64,000 nucleotides of DNA. It comes from Calliopum simillimum (lineage: Eukaryota; Arthropoda; Insecta; Diptera; Lauxaniidae). The stretch spans positions 76,180,909 through 76,244,908 of the forward strand of contig OX638368.1 in assembly GCA_951812925.1 (NCBI GenBank), given 5' to 3'. The notes below the pieces were generated by a model. That model had not been told where the DNA came from. It saw nothing but the letters and a program-made list of their open reading frames with translations, and searched no databases. Position 1 is the first letter of the stretch. Every line of letters begins with the position of its first letter. This document shows, one piece after another, positions 32,357 through 43,514 of the stretch. A program made the position numbers and the translations under genes.

Positions 32357-34310
32357 TAAATAATAAATAAATCAAAAACACAAACTAATTTTTGGTAAAC
32401 TTTACTTTTTATGGTATAAGAAACAATATCCCACACCGGCCGTATAAATTCATTCAATGTAACAAGACTTCTAGGCTGAAACCCCTTGTAACGATTTTTT
32501 CCCATTTTTGGTGCTTAAACTGGGTTTGTACGCAGATTTCCGGGCGCTATTTTGAGTTTTTTCATTTTCCAACATCATATTTAGATTCAGCAACCTAGAG
32601 AATCCCGTGAATAGCATAACTTTCCATTTTAAAGCATTTTAGAACAGTTTTATTGAATTTATCCGATTTTGAGGGTTCACGGGGGACTAATGAAATTTTG
32701 GGGAAAGGCCGGAAAAAACTAATGTGTTGGTTTTATTCTAAATTTTATTACGAACAAAATGAGCCCTGTCGGATCAAAATCGGTGCATGTACAACAAAAT
32801 TAGAAATGAATACCTAATTTTCCTGCACTACATATGTTTTACAAAAAGTTTCAAATTATAGAACAGAGTATTTCAAAAAACAAAAAAAAATAGGCAAAAA
32901 TGCGTTTTAGTAATTTATCAATGAATTGTATACAACTTTTGCATTTTTCTATCGATTTTCTTATGTGGTATCTTATTTTCTTCATAAATATATAGTCTTT
33001 GATGCAAAAAAACAAAATATTATAAAAAAGTTATTTTTTCTTGTATAAATTTGAAGTTGATTTTGATTATTTCTTAATTTTTTCGAAAAAAAAAATGTTT
33101 TTTTAGAAATCAATGTATTTCGCCAAACCTAACAAACCAACCAAAAAGTGATTTGAATATTATTTGTTGGTAATTTAATTACCTTTAATATGACAATATG
33201 ACGTTGTGAGAACGTTTATGCTAAAAAATGTCAAACTTTATTTTGGTGTTGCCAGATTTTAGATATTGACATTAGTGTTGCCTAGGCCAGAAATATATAT
33301 AACAGCCTACGTACTTTCCTTTGCGACACACGGGTTACTCGCATGCGTTTCGCTGTATATGATGTACGCGCTTTCTACTGAAGCCTTGAAGCTGATTGTT
33401 CTTCAAAAGTATTTTATTCTGATCTCAGTTAAAAAAATTGGTACAATATATGTCTTACCGAATTGAAGAAAATTTAACGAGGATTTGAAAAATAAAATTT
33501 ATTGGGATATGTTAATACTACCTTTTTCATACTACAATGGCCGCCAAAGTCAAAAATTAGGAAAAAAAAAATTTAAATATCAACCTTAAAGGTCCAGAAC
33601 TTTGCAAAACCCTTTCGAGCTCTATAAACCAAATACATTTTTAAAAAGCTCATACAACTAGCTAAAAATTTCTTATACGAAAAGTTTTCCCTAAAACGCT
33701 AGGGTGACCCAATAAAATTTTTTTCCTAAAACAAGTCAGAAAATCACTTTTAACCCTATAACTAATCAGGGGTGTATTTTATACCCCTCGTCATGTGCAA
33801 TTTTTTGTAAGTCTAGGCCTCCTCTATCACCTCCCAAATGCTTTGTAACCTTATGCGATACACCCTATTAATGTGCAAATTTATGACAAATAAAATAAAA
33901 AAAAAGGAGAAATAGGCAAAAATGAAATTCGGCCATTTTTGATTCAATTTTATATTACTTTTCCATTTCTTAATCGATTTTCCTTAATAATACCTTATTT
34001 TCTTCACAAGTATGTAGACTATAACATAAAGAAACAAAATGGTTTTTTACAAATTTCTTTCTTGTATAAATTTGCAGTTGATTTTGATTTTTTTTTTTAA
34101 TTTAAAAAAAAAAAAATAATTTTATTTTAGAAATTAATTTATTTCGACGATACTAACAAATCAACCAAAAAGTGTAGTGGATATCATTTATATTTATATA
34201 TCAATTTAATTACCTTTAATTTGACATGTAACACGTTTCAAAATTGGATCTTTTTTTTTGGCCCAAAAACCGGAAATGAGCGATATCTCCAAAACGACGT
34301 GAAAGAAAAA
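32357..34310. repeat. Right arm of giant palindrome with internal duplication
   Basis: Bases 32357-33215 mirror the left arm. Bases 33985-34310 mirror part of it a second time, so 32850-33215 and 33880-34240 are direct repeats of each other. Between them, 33580-33865 is the inverse of 19560-19790. No gene is visible; frames at 32392 and 33266 lack features. Confidence 0.7.
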
Positions 34311-34316
34311 AAAAAA

Positions 34317-34808
34317 CTAGTAAGGGTGCTACTTTTGGCCTGGCCAAACATTAAATACCCTACACTGCAGTATTTTGAAAATTTTGCTTATATGGGAGAT
34401 GCCACGCCCTCTTGTCCGAATTCACCCAGTTTTTGCTCAGAGCTTGCTCTTACAATTCTTAGTATTTATGTGTATTTTGGTTGCATTATCGTGAAAAATA
34501 ATCCAAAAGTATCATTTTGAATTTTTTGTATGGGCGGTAGGCGTGTCCGTTGACCATTTTCAATCCCCCAAGCTAACTTTGACGACGGAGGCTGTGCACC
34601 AAATTTCATTGAATTATCTTGCTTAGTTTTCCCAAAAAATGTATTTCCACACACAGCCAGCCACCCAGCCAGACAGACGGACATGGCTATATCGACTCAG
34701 GAGGTGACGCTGATTAAGAATATATATACTTTTCCATATCTGCCACGCCTCCTTCTCTGCGTTACAAACGGAAGGACAATGTGAATATACCCTGGGTGTA
34801 GGGTATAA
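34317..34808 (-). mobile_element. INE-1/DINE-1-like Helentron derivative, copy A
   Basis: On the minus strand the element starts TTATACCCTACACCCAGGG, contains AGTATATATATTCTTAATCA and TCGATATAGCCATGTCCGTC, and ends with the hairpin TTTGGCCAGGCCAAA followed by CTAG and a T run. The start, the TATATATTCTTGATCAG phrase, the CCATGTCCGTCTGTC stretch and GGGCGTGGCA blocks are all shared with Drosophila INE-1. TT insertion, terminal hairpin and microsatellite core fit Helentron-associated elements. Confidence 0.85.
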
Positions 34809-35965
34809 TAATGTGGCAACTACAAATGAACATTTTTTTAATCATTCGCGACCTTAGAACAACAGTGTTCTAAATGACATTCTTTAAGAAATTGAGTTAT
34901 ATAATGCTTCGTACTAAATAGACCACGCACTTTCGATTACCGCTACTCAAACATTTCAATCTCGTATGGTTTCTGAGATAATTAATGAAATTGAGATACA
35001 CGTGGTTTTATCTACACATATTCAAGTGTAAATTAATTTCACAAAGTTCTATTTGGCGGTTAGAGCAGGCAAATAGATAAAATCATGTAATTTGTTAAGC
35101 AAGCTCCGATTTTGGGCCGACATGGCTCATTTTGTTAGTAATTGGACTTGGAAAAAACCAACACTTAAGATTTATGCAGTTTTTGAAAAAAGGTCGAAAA
35201 ACGGTTTTGCAAAATTTAAGACTTCGAATCGAAAATGGACATTTTCGATATACTTGCCAACGCTAAATCCGAATCCGGCATTAGAGTCAGTGGCGGTGCT
35301 AGGCGATGGCGGCCTCGCGCTTAAGGGGGCTCGCAAAAAAGTTTAACAATATTTAGTTATCCGTATATGAAGGAAAACATGCAAAGAGTACCGGTTGAAA
35401 AAGATTGATGTGACCTAGTGTTATTTGTTGTTAAAATACAGAGGGGTCACTTTAGTTCAATTCGGAAGTCATTTCTATGCGAATACCAAATCCAATTCAT
35501 AAGTACTCTCCAGTTTGATCGGATTGGCTTTCGTAAATCTTTCGGAAAAGCAGCAATACTGTTTGTCTAATGTCAAAAATCAAAATTATCTATGAAAAAC
35601 GAATCTTAGAGTAACAATTGTTCGAATCACCAATTTTTGTATTTTTCTAAGAAAGACTGTTTTTCCAAAAAATCATATGTTACATCAAACTTTAACTGTA
35701 GATTACTAATACTTTTGATTTTTAAATGTTCTATTTATAAAAAATAACTATTTTTAAAGTTAAAATTTTTCTCAGTCGCTAATTGAAGGTCTTCAGCTGT
35801 TGAATACCCACAGTCGGCACAACGTTTTTTTTTTTACTCAAAAGTAAAGCATCTTTTAATTTTGGTTTGAACTAAAATCTGGGATAAATTATAAAATGTC
35901 TCTAAAAATGCATATGGGCATTTTCATGTGCCGCACGGGACCGTCGAACACATTTAAAGTAAAAA
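34809..35965. other. Intergenic; no gene seen
   Basis: AT-rich sequence. The 84-codon frame at 35092-35346 includes TWKKPTLKIYAVFEKRSKNG but matches no family I know and shows no domain features. A short G+C-rich stretch at about 35280-35335 stands out in base composition. Confidence 0.4.
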
Positions 35966-36436
35966 CTAGGAAGGGTGTTACCTTTAGTCTGGCCAAAAAT
36001 AAATACCCTACACTGCAGTATTTTGAAAATTTTGCTTTTGGAGATGCCATGCCCTCTTATCCGTGTTCACCCAGTTTTTGCTCAGAGCTTGCGTTTATAG
36101 TTATTAGTGTCTGAGTGAAATTTGGTTGGATTATCTCAAAAATGCTTTCAGTATAGCGTTTTGAAGTTTTTTCTTATATAGGAGTTGCCACGCTTTCTTG
36201 TCCAAGTTCGTCTAGTCTTAGCTTGGAGCGTGCATTTATAGTCTTTAGTATTTGAGTGAAATTTAGTAGGATTATCTCAAAAAACTCTTTCAGTATAGCA
36301 TTTTGAAAATTTTGCTTAGATGGGAGGTGCCACGCCCCCTTGTCCGACTTCTTCCAATATATATACTTTTCTATATCTACCACGCCTCCTTCTCTGCGTT
36401 ACAAACGGAAGGACAAATGGAATATACCCTGGATAT
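35966..36436 (-). mobile_element. INE-1/DINE-1-like derivative, copy B, internally deleted
   Basis: Same family as copy A. The 3' hairpin is decayed (GGCCAGACTAAAGG, then CCTAG). Three tandem units with CACGCCC(T/C)CTTGTCCGA are kept, but the microsatellite and the CCATGTCCGTC region are missing, and the 5' start is eroded near CCCTGGATATA. Confidence 0.75.
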
Positions 36437-37177
36437 AAGCGTATAGAGCTATATAGCTCTTAATTTGCCCTATAAATGGTGCTAAGTTGAGTTTTGGGTT
36501 TTGGGCAATTTTTTGTTTTCAAGATAATTGCAAAAAACCAAGGAGATCGCATGGAACAAAAATAAAAGAAGTTTCAGCTGCCAACAATACAAACGACGAT
36601 TTCAGGAAAATCTGAGGCAATATTTCAATGTGGCTAATTTTAGAGTGTTGTCCATTGATGTCTCTTAAAAATTGTTTTAATTTTACCCATTTTTCCCAGT
36701 ACACATTATTTTTCTTAGTGGGTTTTACATATGCACCAAATCTCATCCATATACGATAAATAGTTTCAGAGATATGATGATTTAATTCTTTGGCTCACAG
36801 TGGACCTTTCTGTGGAAAGGCCCATACATATCACGGCCCGCTTTAAAAAAAATTAATTAAAAGGTTCGAGGACGATGGAGTTTTTTGTTGGGTTCTTTTC
36901 AGGACATCATCCGAAGTCAATCCTGACTAGAATCCAAATCGTAACACGCGCCGATTTTGAAAACGGAAAGTATTTCTATTTTTAAAGGAATATTTTCAAA
37001 TGTTTGCACTAAATACCGTTCATTTGTATTTGCGTGAAGTTAGCCCTGCTTTTGTGGAACTGGAATACAATATTCAAAAATGGTTCGGATATTTTAAGGT
37101 AAAATTTTTCATTCTTGTACCGGATACTCCTATGTACTTATAAACTAAAGCAAATAAAACATACATTTTTTTATTAC
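36437..37177. other. Intergenic; no firm gene
   Basis: A 75-codon minus-strand frame (36746-36519) and a 47-codon plus-strand frame (37000-37143, MFALNTVHLYLREVSPAFVE) are open. The latter contains AAGGTAAAA, a possible donor site. Neither is recognised. If the adjacent minus-strand exon is real, this segment is its downstream intron. Confidence 0.35.
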
Positions 37178-37380
37178 CTGATATGAAATAGAAGCCATTA
37201 AAATTAAATTATTTCCTTCTGCAAAATCAGTACGTCTGAATGCTTCTCGGATTTCTTCCACTAGACTGTTGAACTCTTTCCTTGTCATTTCTTTGTAACT
37301 GACTGTAACATTAGGTCCTCTTAGAATGTTACATGCTTTTCTGACATCACATATTTTAGCTGATAACTGGATAGGAGATA
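37178..37380 (-). CDS. Candidate internal exon of an unidentified gene
   Basis: On the minus strand, TTTTATTTGCAG (37392-37381) is a good acceptor and CATATCAG followed by GTAATA (exon end at 37178) is a good donor. The 203 bp between are open in one phase for 67 codons without a stop, in a region where long stop-free stretches are rare. The peptide is soluble and mixed: VRKACNILRGPNVTVSYKEM, then FNSLVEEIREAFRRTDFAEG. I do not recognise it. No start or stop lies inside, and no partner exon was found. It may belong to a host gene with very long introns or to an unknown transposon gene. Confidence 0.45.
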
Positions 37381-37454
37381 CTGCAAATAAAATTTAAAAT
37401 CAGAAGTTTTTACCAAGAACTTAAATAACAGTTAATTTCTTTTAAACTAGATAC

Positions 37455-40230
37455 ATCTTGTATCAAGTATCAAACATTTTTTAGTTAGTTGTTACATTTG
37501 TATCAAGTAACAACATTTTTTTTGATACTGTTACAACTATAAAATGTAACTAACAAATATTTTGTTACTTGATACAAAAGTAACAAGTAACTACAAAATG
37601 TTTGATACTTGTTACAAAAGTAGCAATATCATTAGTAGGGTAAGGGAGGGAAATATGGACCACCAATCTTTCTTTTTTAAATAAAATTTAAAAAACATAA
37701 AACAAAACAAATAATTTTATGTCATTAATTAAAAGGAACAATTCACCTTTATTCTGATTCACTTTAAGATAAATATCTCATCAGGATGAACAAAAAAAAA
37801 AATTATAAAACTGAAAATACTCAAAACGAAGATCAAAAAAAAAGTGTAGTGTTATATGGACTACATAGTCCATATTGCCCCACATGTTTATTTGGTACAG
37901 AAGTTCCATATAAAAATGTCACTTCCATGACCGGCAGATTTTTCAAGATTCCAAGAACGTCAGATTACACATTCAACCCAAAATTCGCCACGGCGATCTT
38001 CTGAATAAAGGGTATTCCATTATATGCATTTTTCATCTTCTTTTCATTTGTAGTTTACAAATTACAAATAATGACCATTAGACTCGTCATGAAAACTGCA
38101 CCTAGATTCTTCATCTAAAGAAGATGATAAATACATTTGTTTTTTGAGGCCTTTTTCTTTGGTAGTCCATATTACCCGCGCCACGTGTTGGTGAAATAAA
38201 TGGTTTTTTTATCAAAACCTCTTGTGGTGAATGAACTAATTTGTGCTGATAAATTATTAATAGTATTCACTGACTTTATATAATTAACCATTTATTTAAA
38301 AACACCATGTCTTTAAAGTGAAATGATGAAATTTACTCATTGGCAAAAAATTATCACCAAACTCTTTTTTAGAAAAAATAGCTTTACAGAAACATGCGAC
38401 TTCACCGAACGCTAAAATCGCACTGACATAAGCTGTATGTATTGGCGTAACGTTTAAATATGAATTACGGTACATCCTATGTACGCAGTGGTAAATATCC
38501 ACGTGGTCCATATTACCCACGTAGTCCATATTTCCCTCCCTTACCCTAACTATTGTTATTGATATATATATGTATAGATTAACATTTTTTAATGGTTTTC
38601 GTGGTTACATATATTTATGGAAACGTTTCTGTATGCAAATGCTTATTATGAATCAATCTTTCAGGGCTGTCGCCTGTTTTAATTTTTATTTTGGTTAAAT
38701 GGAACTTTTTTAATTTTAATTAAAAAAACATAAATTTTGATCTTGAAGTTCTTTGATAAACTTTTTAAAAATTCAACTTATATTTTACGGGTTGCCACCT
38801 GGTTAATTTTTGAAATTTTGTTCAAATCACGCTTTTTGTTACTAAATTGAAATTCTTAGTTTCAGGAACAGTCATATAGCTACAGATTGTACAGCAGCGA
38901 AAAAACGTTTGGCTACCCTAATATGGCAACCCTTAATTTTTGTTTCGTTGTTTTTGGACTCAAGATGTCAATTTATAGGGAGAAAATGATGATCTTGGCA
39001 ATTTATTGACTGAAAATTTTGATTTTATTAAAAAAAACAAGTGGCAACCCTTAACAAATTGTACTATGGGTTTTTGGGTCAAAAATATAACTTTTCAATA
39101 AAGAAACTTAACAAGAAACGCAATTTTGCGAAAAAACGTCTGGCAACCCAAATATGGCAACTCTTAATTTTTGTTTCGCTGTTTTTGGACCCAAGATGTC
39201 AATTTATAGAGAGAAAATGATGATTATAGCAATTTATGGAAAGAAAATTTTGATTTTATTAAAAAAAACCAGGTGGCAATCCAAAAAAATTACTATGGGC
39301 TTTTGGGTCGAAAATAAAACTTTTCAATAAAGAAACCCAACAAGAGACGCAATTTTGCGAAAAAACGTTTGGCAACACTAATATGGCAACCCCAAATTTT
39401 TGTGTCGTTATTCAAAATTCAAAAAATTAGAAAAATACAATTCAAAAAAAATTTATCCGATCGTTTCTGAAACCAAGAATTTCAATTTAGTCACAAAAAG
39501 CGTGATTTAACAAAATTTCTGAAAATAACCAAGTGGCAACCCTAAAAATTTATATTGGATTTTTAAAAATTATCTAAGCGTTTTAAGACTAAAATTTAAT
39601 TTTTTTTTAATACATACATATATGGTTTAGGCAAAATTTCCAAAAAAAAAAACCAGGTGGCGACCCTAAACGTTTTTATTTTTAAAAAGTTTATCTGAGC
39701 GTTTCCTAAACTAAAAATTTGAATTAACTCAAAAAAATTATGATTTTAACAAAATTTCAGAAAATAACCAGGTGGCAACCCTAAAAATTTATGTTGCATT
39801 TTTAAAAAGTGTATCTATGAGCTTGAAGACCAAAATAAATTTTTTTTTAAATAAAATAAAAAGTTTCATTTAACCAAAATCAAAAGAAAGAAAGATTGAT
39901 TCACAATAAGCAATTGCATGCAGAAAGGTTTCCGTAAATAAATGGAACCACGAAAACCATTAAATAATGTTCATTTATACACACATATATGTATCAATAA
40001 CAATAGTTACTCATGATATTGCTACTTTTGTAACAAGTATCAAACATTTTTTAGTTACTTGTTACTTTTGTATCAAGTAACAAAATATTTTTTAGTTACA
40101 TTTTATAGTTGTAACAGTATCAAAAAAATATTTTGTTACTTGATACAAAAGTAACATGTAATTAAAAAATGTGTGATACTTGTTACAAAAGTAACAAAGT
40201 ATCAGTAACAAAAAGTTACAATTTTGCCCA
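37455..40230. mobile_element. Foldback element with TTGTTACTTGTATC-type termini
   Basis: Outer arms of about 180 bp (37455-37635 and the inverse at 40015-40228) are built from short units such as TATCAAGTAACAA and GTAACAAGTATCAAAC, which are themselves quasi-palindromic. Further inside, 38560-39000 pairs with 39380-40000 (for example TTAATGGTTTTCGTGG). Repeats of GGTGGCAACCCTAA occur throughout. Another TIR element is inserted at 37637-38548. Confidence 0.7.
37637..38548. mobile_element. TIR element of unknown class with repeated GTCCATATT motifs
   Basis: Termini are TAGGGTAAGGGAGGGAAATA and its inverse, about 25 bp with TGGAC. The motif GGTCCATAT or AGTCCATAT followed by T(T/A)CCC or TGCCC recurs at about 37653, 37865, 38164, 38504 and 38518. 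Small frames (37786-38004 plus, 73 codons with YCPTC; 38529-38296 minus, 77 codons) have no recognised homologue. The other arm of the enclosing foldback, near 40005, lacks the insertion. Confidence 0.7.
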
Positions 40231-41436
40231 TCTCTATTCTAATCCTCCATTTGAATTTTGGAAATTTAGAGTTGGTAGCCTTAGGCCCGGACTTACAGTC
40301 ATTAGTTAGCCAATAAGATATTTAAAATGATGACAATAGTTTACCAATGTTTCATATTCACAGTGTATTTTTAACTATAATAATGAACAAAAAAAAAAAT
40401 ATGGCAACACGTGATAAATTTGACTTTTTCGTTTGTGGATTTTATGGAAACATATGTTTTTGGTTTACACCATTTTATTTCCCGAACTATGCTAAATATC
40501 TTTTAAAAAAAACATTTTTACAAAATCTTTACTACTTGTTATAAAACATCATTTTGTTAAAGCCTTTTTTACGTTTAATTTCTTAGATGGCTTACTTGAG
40601 AAATTTTTGCCCATATGAAACATTTATTATAGCAAAGTGTTCGTATGGATCTTGGCTATAGGTTAAAAGGCATAAGTCCACCACTCGGGTGATTTCTATT
40701 AAGCCGAATGTCATAAAAGGCGAAAAATATCACTTTTTTGGGAATTTTGTGCTCTAACTTGCCAAAAGTGCATCCAAAAATACTGATTTGGTAATGAAAG
40801 AGTAGATATGGATGAGACGAACAAACTCCATCACCAAATGCACATAATTCAAGGTGCAAAATTCAAACGGCCTTTTCTTGAAAACTAGAGCCAATTTGAA
40901 CAAACTGAGCCAAATGGTCTTTTATTTTGGCCTATATTTTCACCCCGCAGCGTCAGATCCGAGTAAACTTTTGGTGACCAAATTTTGTTCCACAGTGTTA
41001 TTCTTTTTGATTATGTGATAATCTATGGTATTTTCAGTTATTCACCACTTAGGTGATAAACGTAAGAAAATCGGTGATTTTCCTTAAAAGATCCTCGCAC
41101 CTTTTATCGTGCGATCACCGTTCATGAGCTATCGTAATTTGAAAATTAACTTAATTTATATTCGCGTCAAACAAAAGGTAACTGTTTAATTTTAGTTTTA
41201 TAGAAATTTTTTTCTAGAAATTGTGGATTGTGATAGCCCAAAAACACCTCCATTCATTCCCTGCATGCTGCCTGTGGCATTATAGCGTAGTGTTAAAAGG
41301 AGCATCTGCCCCGCACACTGGGCCTCAATAAGTAACAGGTGCGCGTTTAATCTCAATGGAAACTGAATATATACGTCGATATATTATTGATTCCTGATGA
41401 AAAATTCGTTGGTTTCAAAATCCAAAGTTATGCTTT
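40231..41436. other. Intergenic repeat; no gene seen
   Basis: AT-rich. Bases about 41285-41436 are the inverse of 52128-52275 (shared phrase CCTCAATAAGTAACAGGT). Frames at 40347 and 40656 have no features. Copy C of the INE-1-like family is inserted at the right edge of the shared block. Confidence 0.5.
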
Positions 41437-42236
41437 TTATACCCTACACCCAGGGTATATTCACTTTGTCCTTCCGTTTGTAACGCAGAGAAGGAGGCGT
41501 GGCAGGTATGGAAAAGTATACATATTTTTGATCAGCGTCACCTCCTGAGTCGATATAGCCATGTCCGTCTGTCTGGCTGGCTGGCTGGGTGGCTGGCTGG
41601 CTGGGTGGCTGGCTGGGTAACGGCTGTGTGTGGAAATACATTTTTTGGAAAAACTGAGCAAGATAATTCAATGAAATTTGGTACACTGCCTTCGTCACTA
41701 AAGTTAGCTCGGGGGATTGAAAATGAGCTAAATCGGTCAACGGACACGCCTACCGCCCATACAAAAAATATATTCAAAATGTGATAATGAGAGCATTATT
41801 TGCAATAACAGAAGCAAAATACACATAAGTACTAGAGATAGTAAGTACAAGCTCTGAGCAAAAACTAGGCAACTTCGGACTAGAGGGCGTGGCACCTCCC
41901 ATATGAGCGAAAGTTTGAAAATGCTATACTGAAAGATTTTTTTTAAGAAACATTAACCGAACTTTACTCTAACACTCAGAACAATAAATGCAAGCTCTAG
42001 GCAAAATCTAGGTTAGCTCGGAGAGGGCGTGGCACTCCCCTTATAAGCAATTTGTTCTTATACTCTCCTAGAGGGTACGGAAGAATTCAACAATTTATTT
42101 TATTAAAAACTTGTATGTACAAGAATACGTACATTGTAAAGTATTCATCAACTAAATGTTTAATAATATACGAGTACTTGAAATGCAGTGTAGGGTATTT
42201 AGTTTTTGGCCAGGCCAAAGATACCACCCTTACTAG
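41437..42236 (+). mobile_element. INE-1/DINE-1-like Helentron derivative, copy C
   Basis: Starts TTATACCCTACACCCAGGG and ends TTTGGCCAGGCCAAA, eleven bases, CTAG. It holds a GGCT/GGGT microsatellite at 41573-41620 and two tandem units with GAGGGCGTGGCAC. The flanks join at 52118-52135 in an uninterrupted paralogous copy, where only a run of A/T is present, so both ends and insertion into a T run are confirmed from the window itself. Ser/Pro/Gln-rich antisense frames come from the microsatellite. Confidence 0.9.
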
Positions 42237-43144
42237 TTTTTTTTCATTTACACACACATTTTTCACTTCCGCATAAAGAAGAAATGTATATGTATATTAG
42301 AGCGCCCGCAAGATATATGAAATGTGCAAAGTTGTGAACTTGTTTGCTCCCCGTCCATTTCCTGAAAATAGAGGTCAAAAAAATAAGATCTCAATAAAAA
42401 ATTTGGAATCGGTAGTGGAAAAAACCCAGCCGGTTTTCGATCAAAGGTCGAAAAATTTACTAAAAAAAGGCAAGTCGCTTTGACTGCCCGTTACTTCAAA
42501 ACTGTTCATTTTTTCGTAATGTTTCTAAGCCAACTTTTGTAGAGAATGACTAGGTCAACATTATCTTCTCAAAAAATTTTGTCCAAAAATTAAATTTGTG
42601 GAAAATTTGTGCGAAAATTTAAATTTTTTAAGAAAATTTTCATGACTTTTTTTCTATAAATGGGTTTTTTGTAATTTTTCAAGGAAGGAATATTTGTTCT
42701 GGAATTTTTATATTGCAAAAGATTAAATGTTGATTAATTTAACACAAAAAAATTATTTAAAAATTATAAGTTTTAAGGTATGGAGCCAGTCTCAATGTTG
42801 GAAAAAAATAAGTATTTTAATTTTTTTTCTTTTAATCGCTACTTTATTGGATGCAAGAAAATGCATTGCTAGTTGTTTTAAAATGCATCATTTAGAACTG
42901 CTTTTTGCCTTCAAAACGAGCTATGAAATGGGTTTGTGCGACTTTTTTTGAAAAAGTTATGACCATTTTAAAATGACATCATGGAAGTTAAAAATCATGT
43001 ATGGTTTCTCTATAGCAATTGCCATATTGCTATATCTTTTATAATGCTATTTTAAAATGGTCATAACTTTTTAAAGAAAAATTACACAAGACCATTCTGT
43101 AACTCATTTTGAAGAAGAAAAACAGTACTAAATGACGCATTTAA
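42237..43144. repeat. AT-rich region with a palindrome at about 42880-43140
   Basis: AAAATGGTCATAACTTTTT and AAAAAGTTATGACCATTTT, with flanking GCATCATTTAGAACTG and its diverged inverse, form arms of about 100 bp around AATTGCCATATTGC. It is a small foldback or part of one. Bases 42237-42310 continue the block shared with 52045-52127. No gene. Confidence 0.55.
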
Positions 43145-43504
43145 TAGAAAATGCGTGTTACATAGTTATATAGCTTAAAAAAATGGCAAAAAACTACTTT
43201 TTTTGGTCTTTAGGTTACAATATCTCATAAACTATACACGATAGAGCAATTCTGAGGTTGCATTCGCGTTAAGCATCGCAAAACACATCGATTGTGATTA
43301 TTTTAATTTTTGTTTAATGTAGTTAATAAAAATTTTTTTTTTCTTTTTGTATGGGAAAATGACCCAATTGGAAAAGCGATTATCTCAAAATTTAGTCGAG
43401 GAGTCACGAGTGAACATTTTTTTATACATCATTTGAACGATAAGTAAACAGAATCTGGAAAAAAATTTGATGTGCTACGACGTCCGATTTAGAACGGGTT
43501 AAGG
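43145..43504. mobile_element. Half copy of the piggyBac-type foldback
   Basis: Matches the right half of 31066-32356, but keeps the terminal 70 bp missing there: CCGATTTAGAACGGG, then TTAA at 43499-43502. Only one arm is present; its inner end is at about 43150. Confidence 0.82.
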
Positions 43505-43514
43505 CACACCGTGC

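Larger units (their letters stand above)
20880..34310. repeat. Giant interrupted palindrome centred near 23595
   Basis: Left arm and right arm are reverse complements, in consistent order, once insertions are skipped. 23330-23590 pairs with 23600-23728 plus 25469-25620; 22554-23030 with 32346-32828; 21806-21963 with 32829-32995; 20985-21200 with 33000-33215 and again with 33985-34240; 20880-20960 with 34243-34310. Left-arm insertions are foldbacks at 21200-21803 and 21964-22553. Right-arm insertions are a hAT element, a Gypsy element and a piggyBac-type foldback. Left-arm bases 23031-23329 have no partner, which suggests a deletion at the right side of the Gypsy element. Confidence 0.8.

Noticed and set aside
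37000..37143. 47-codon plus-strand frame MFALNTVHLYLREVSPAFVE with a donor-like AAGGTAAAA
   Set aside because: Interesting because it neighbours the candidate exon, but it is on the other strand, short and lacks a convincing acceptor.
41444..41777. Frames rich in PASQP repeats (also at 54619-54989)
   Set aside because: Translations of the GGCT/GGGT microsatellite inside INE-1-like copies; not proline-rich proteins.
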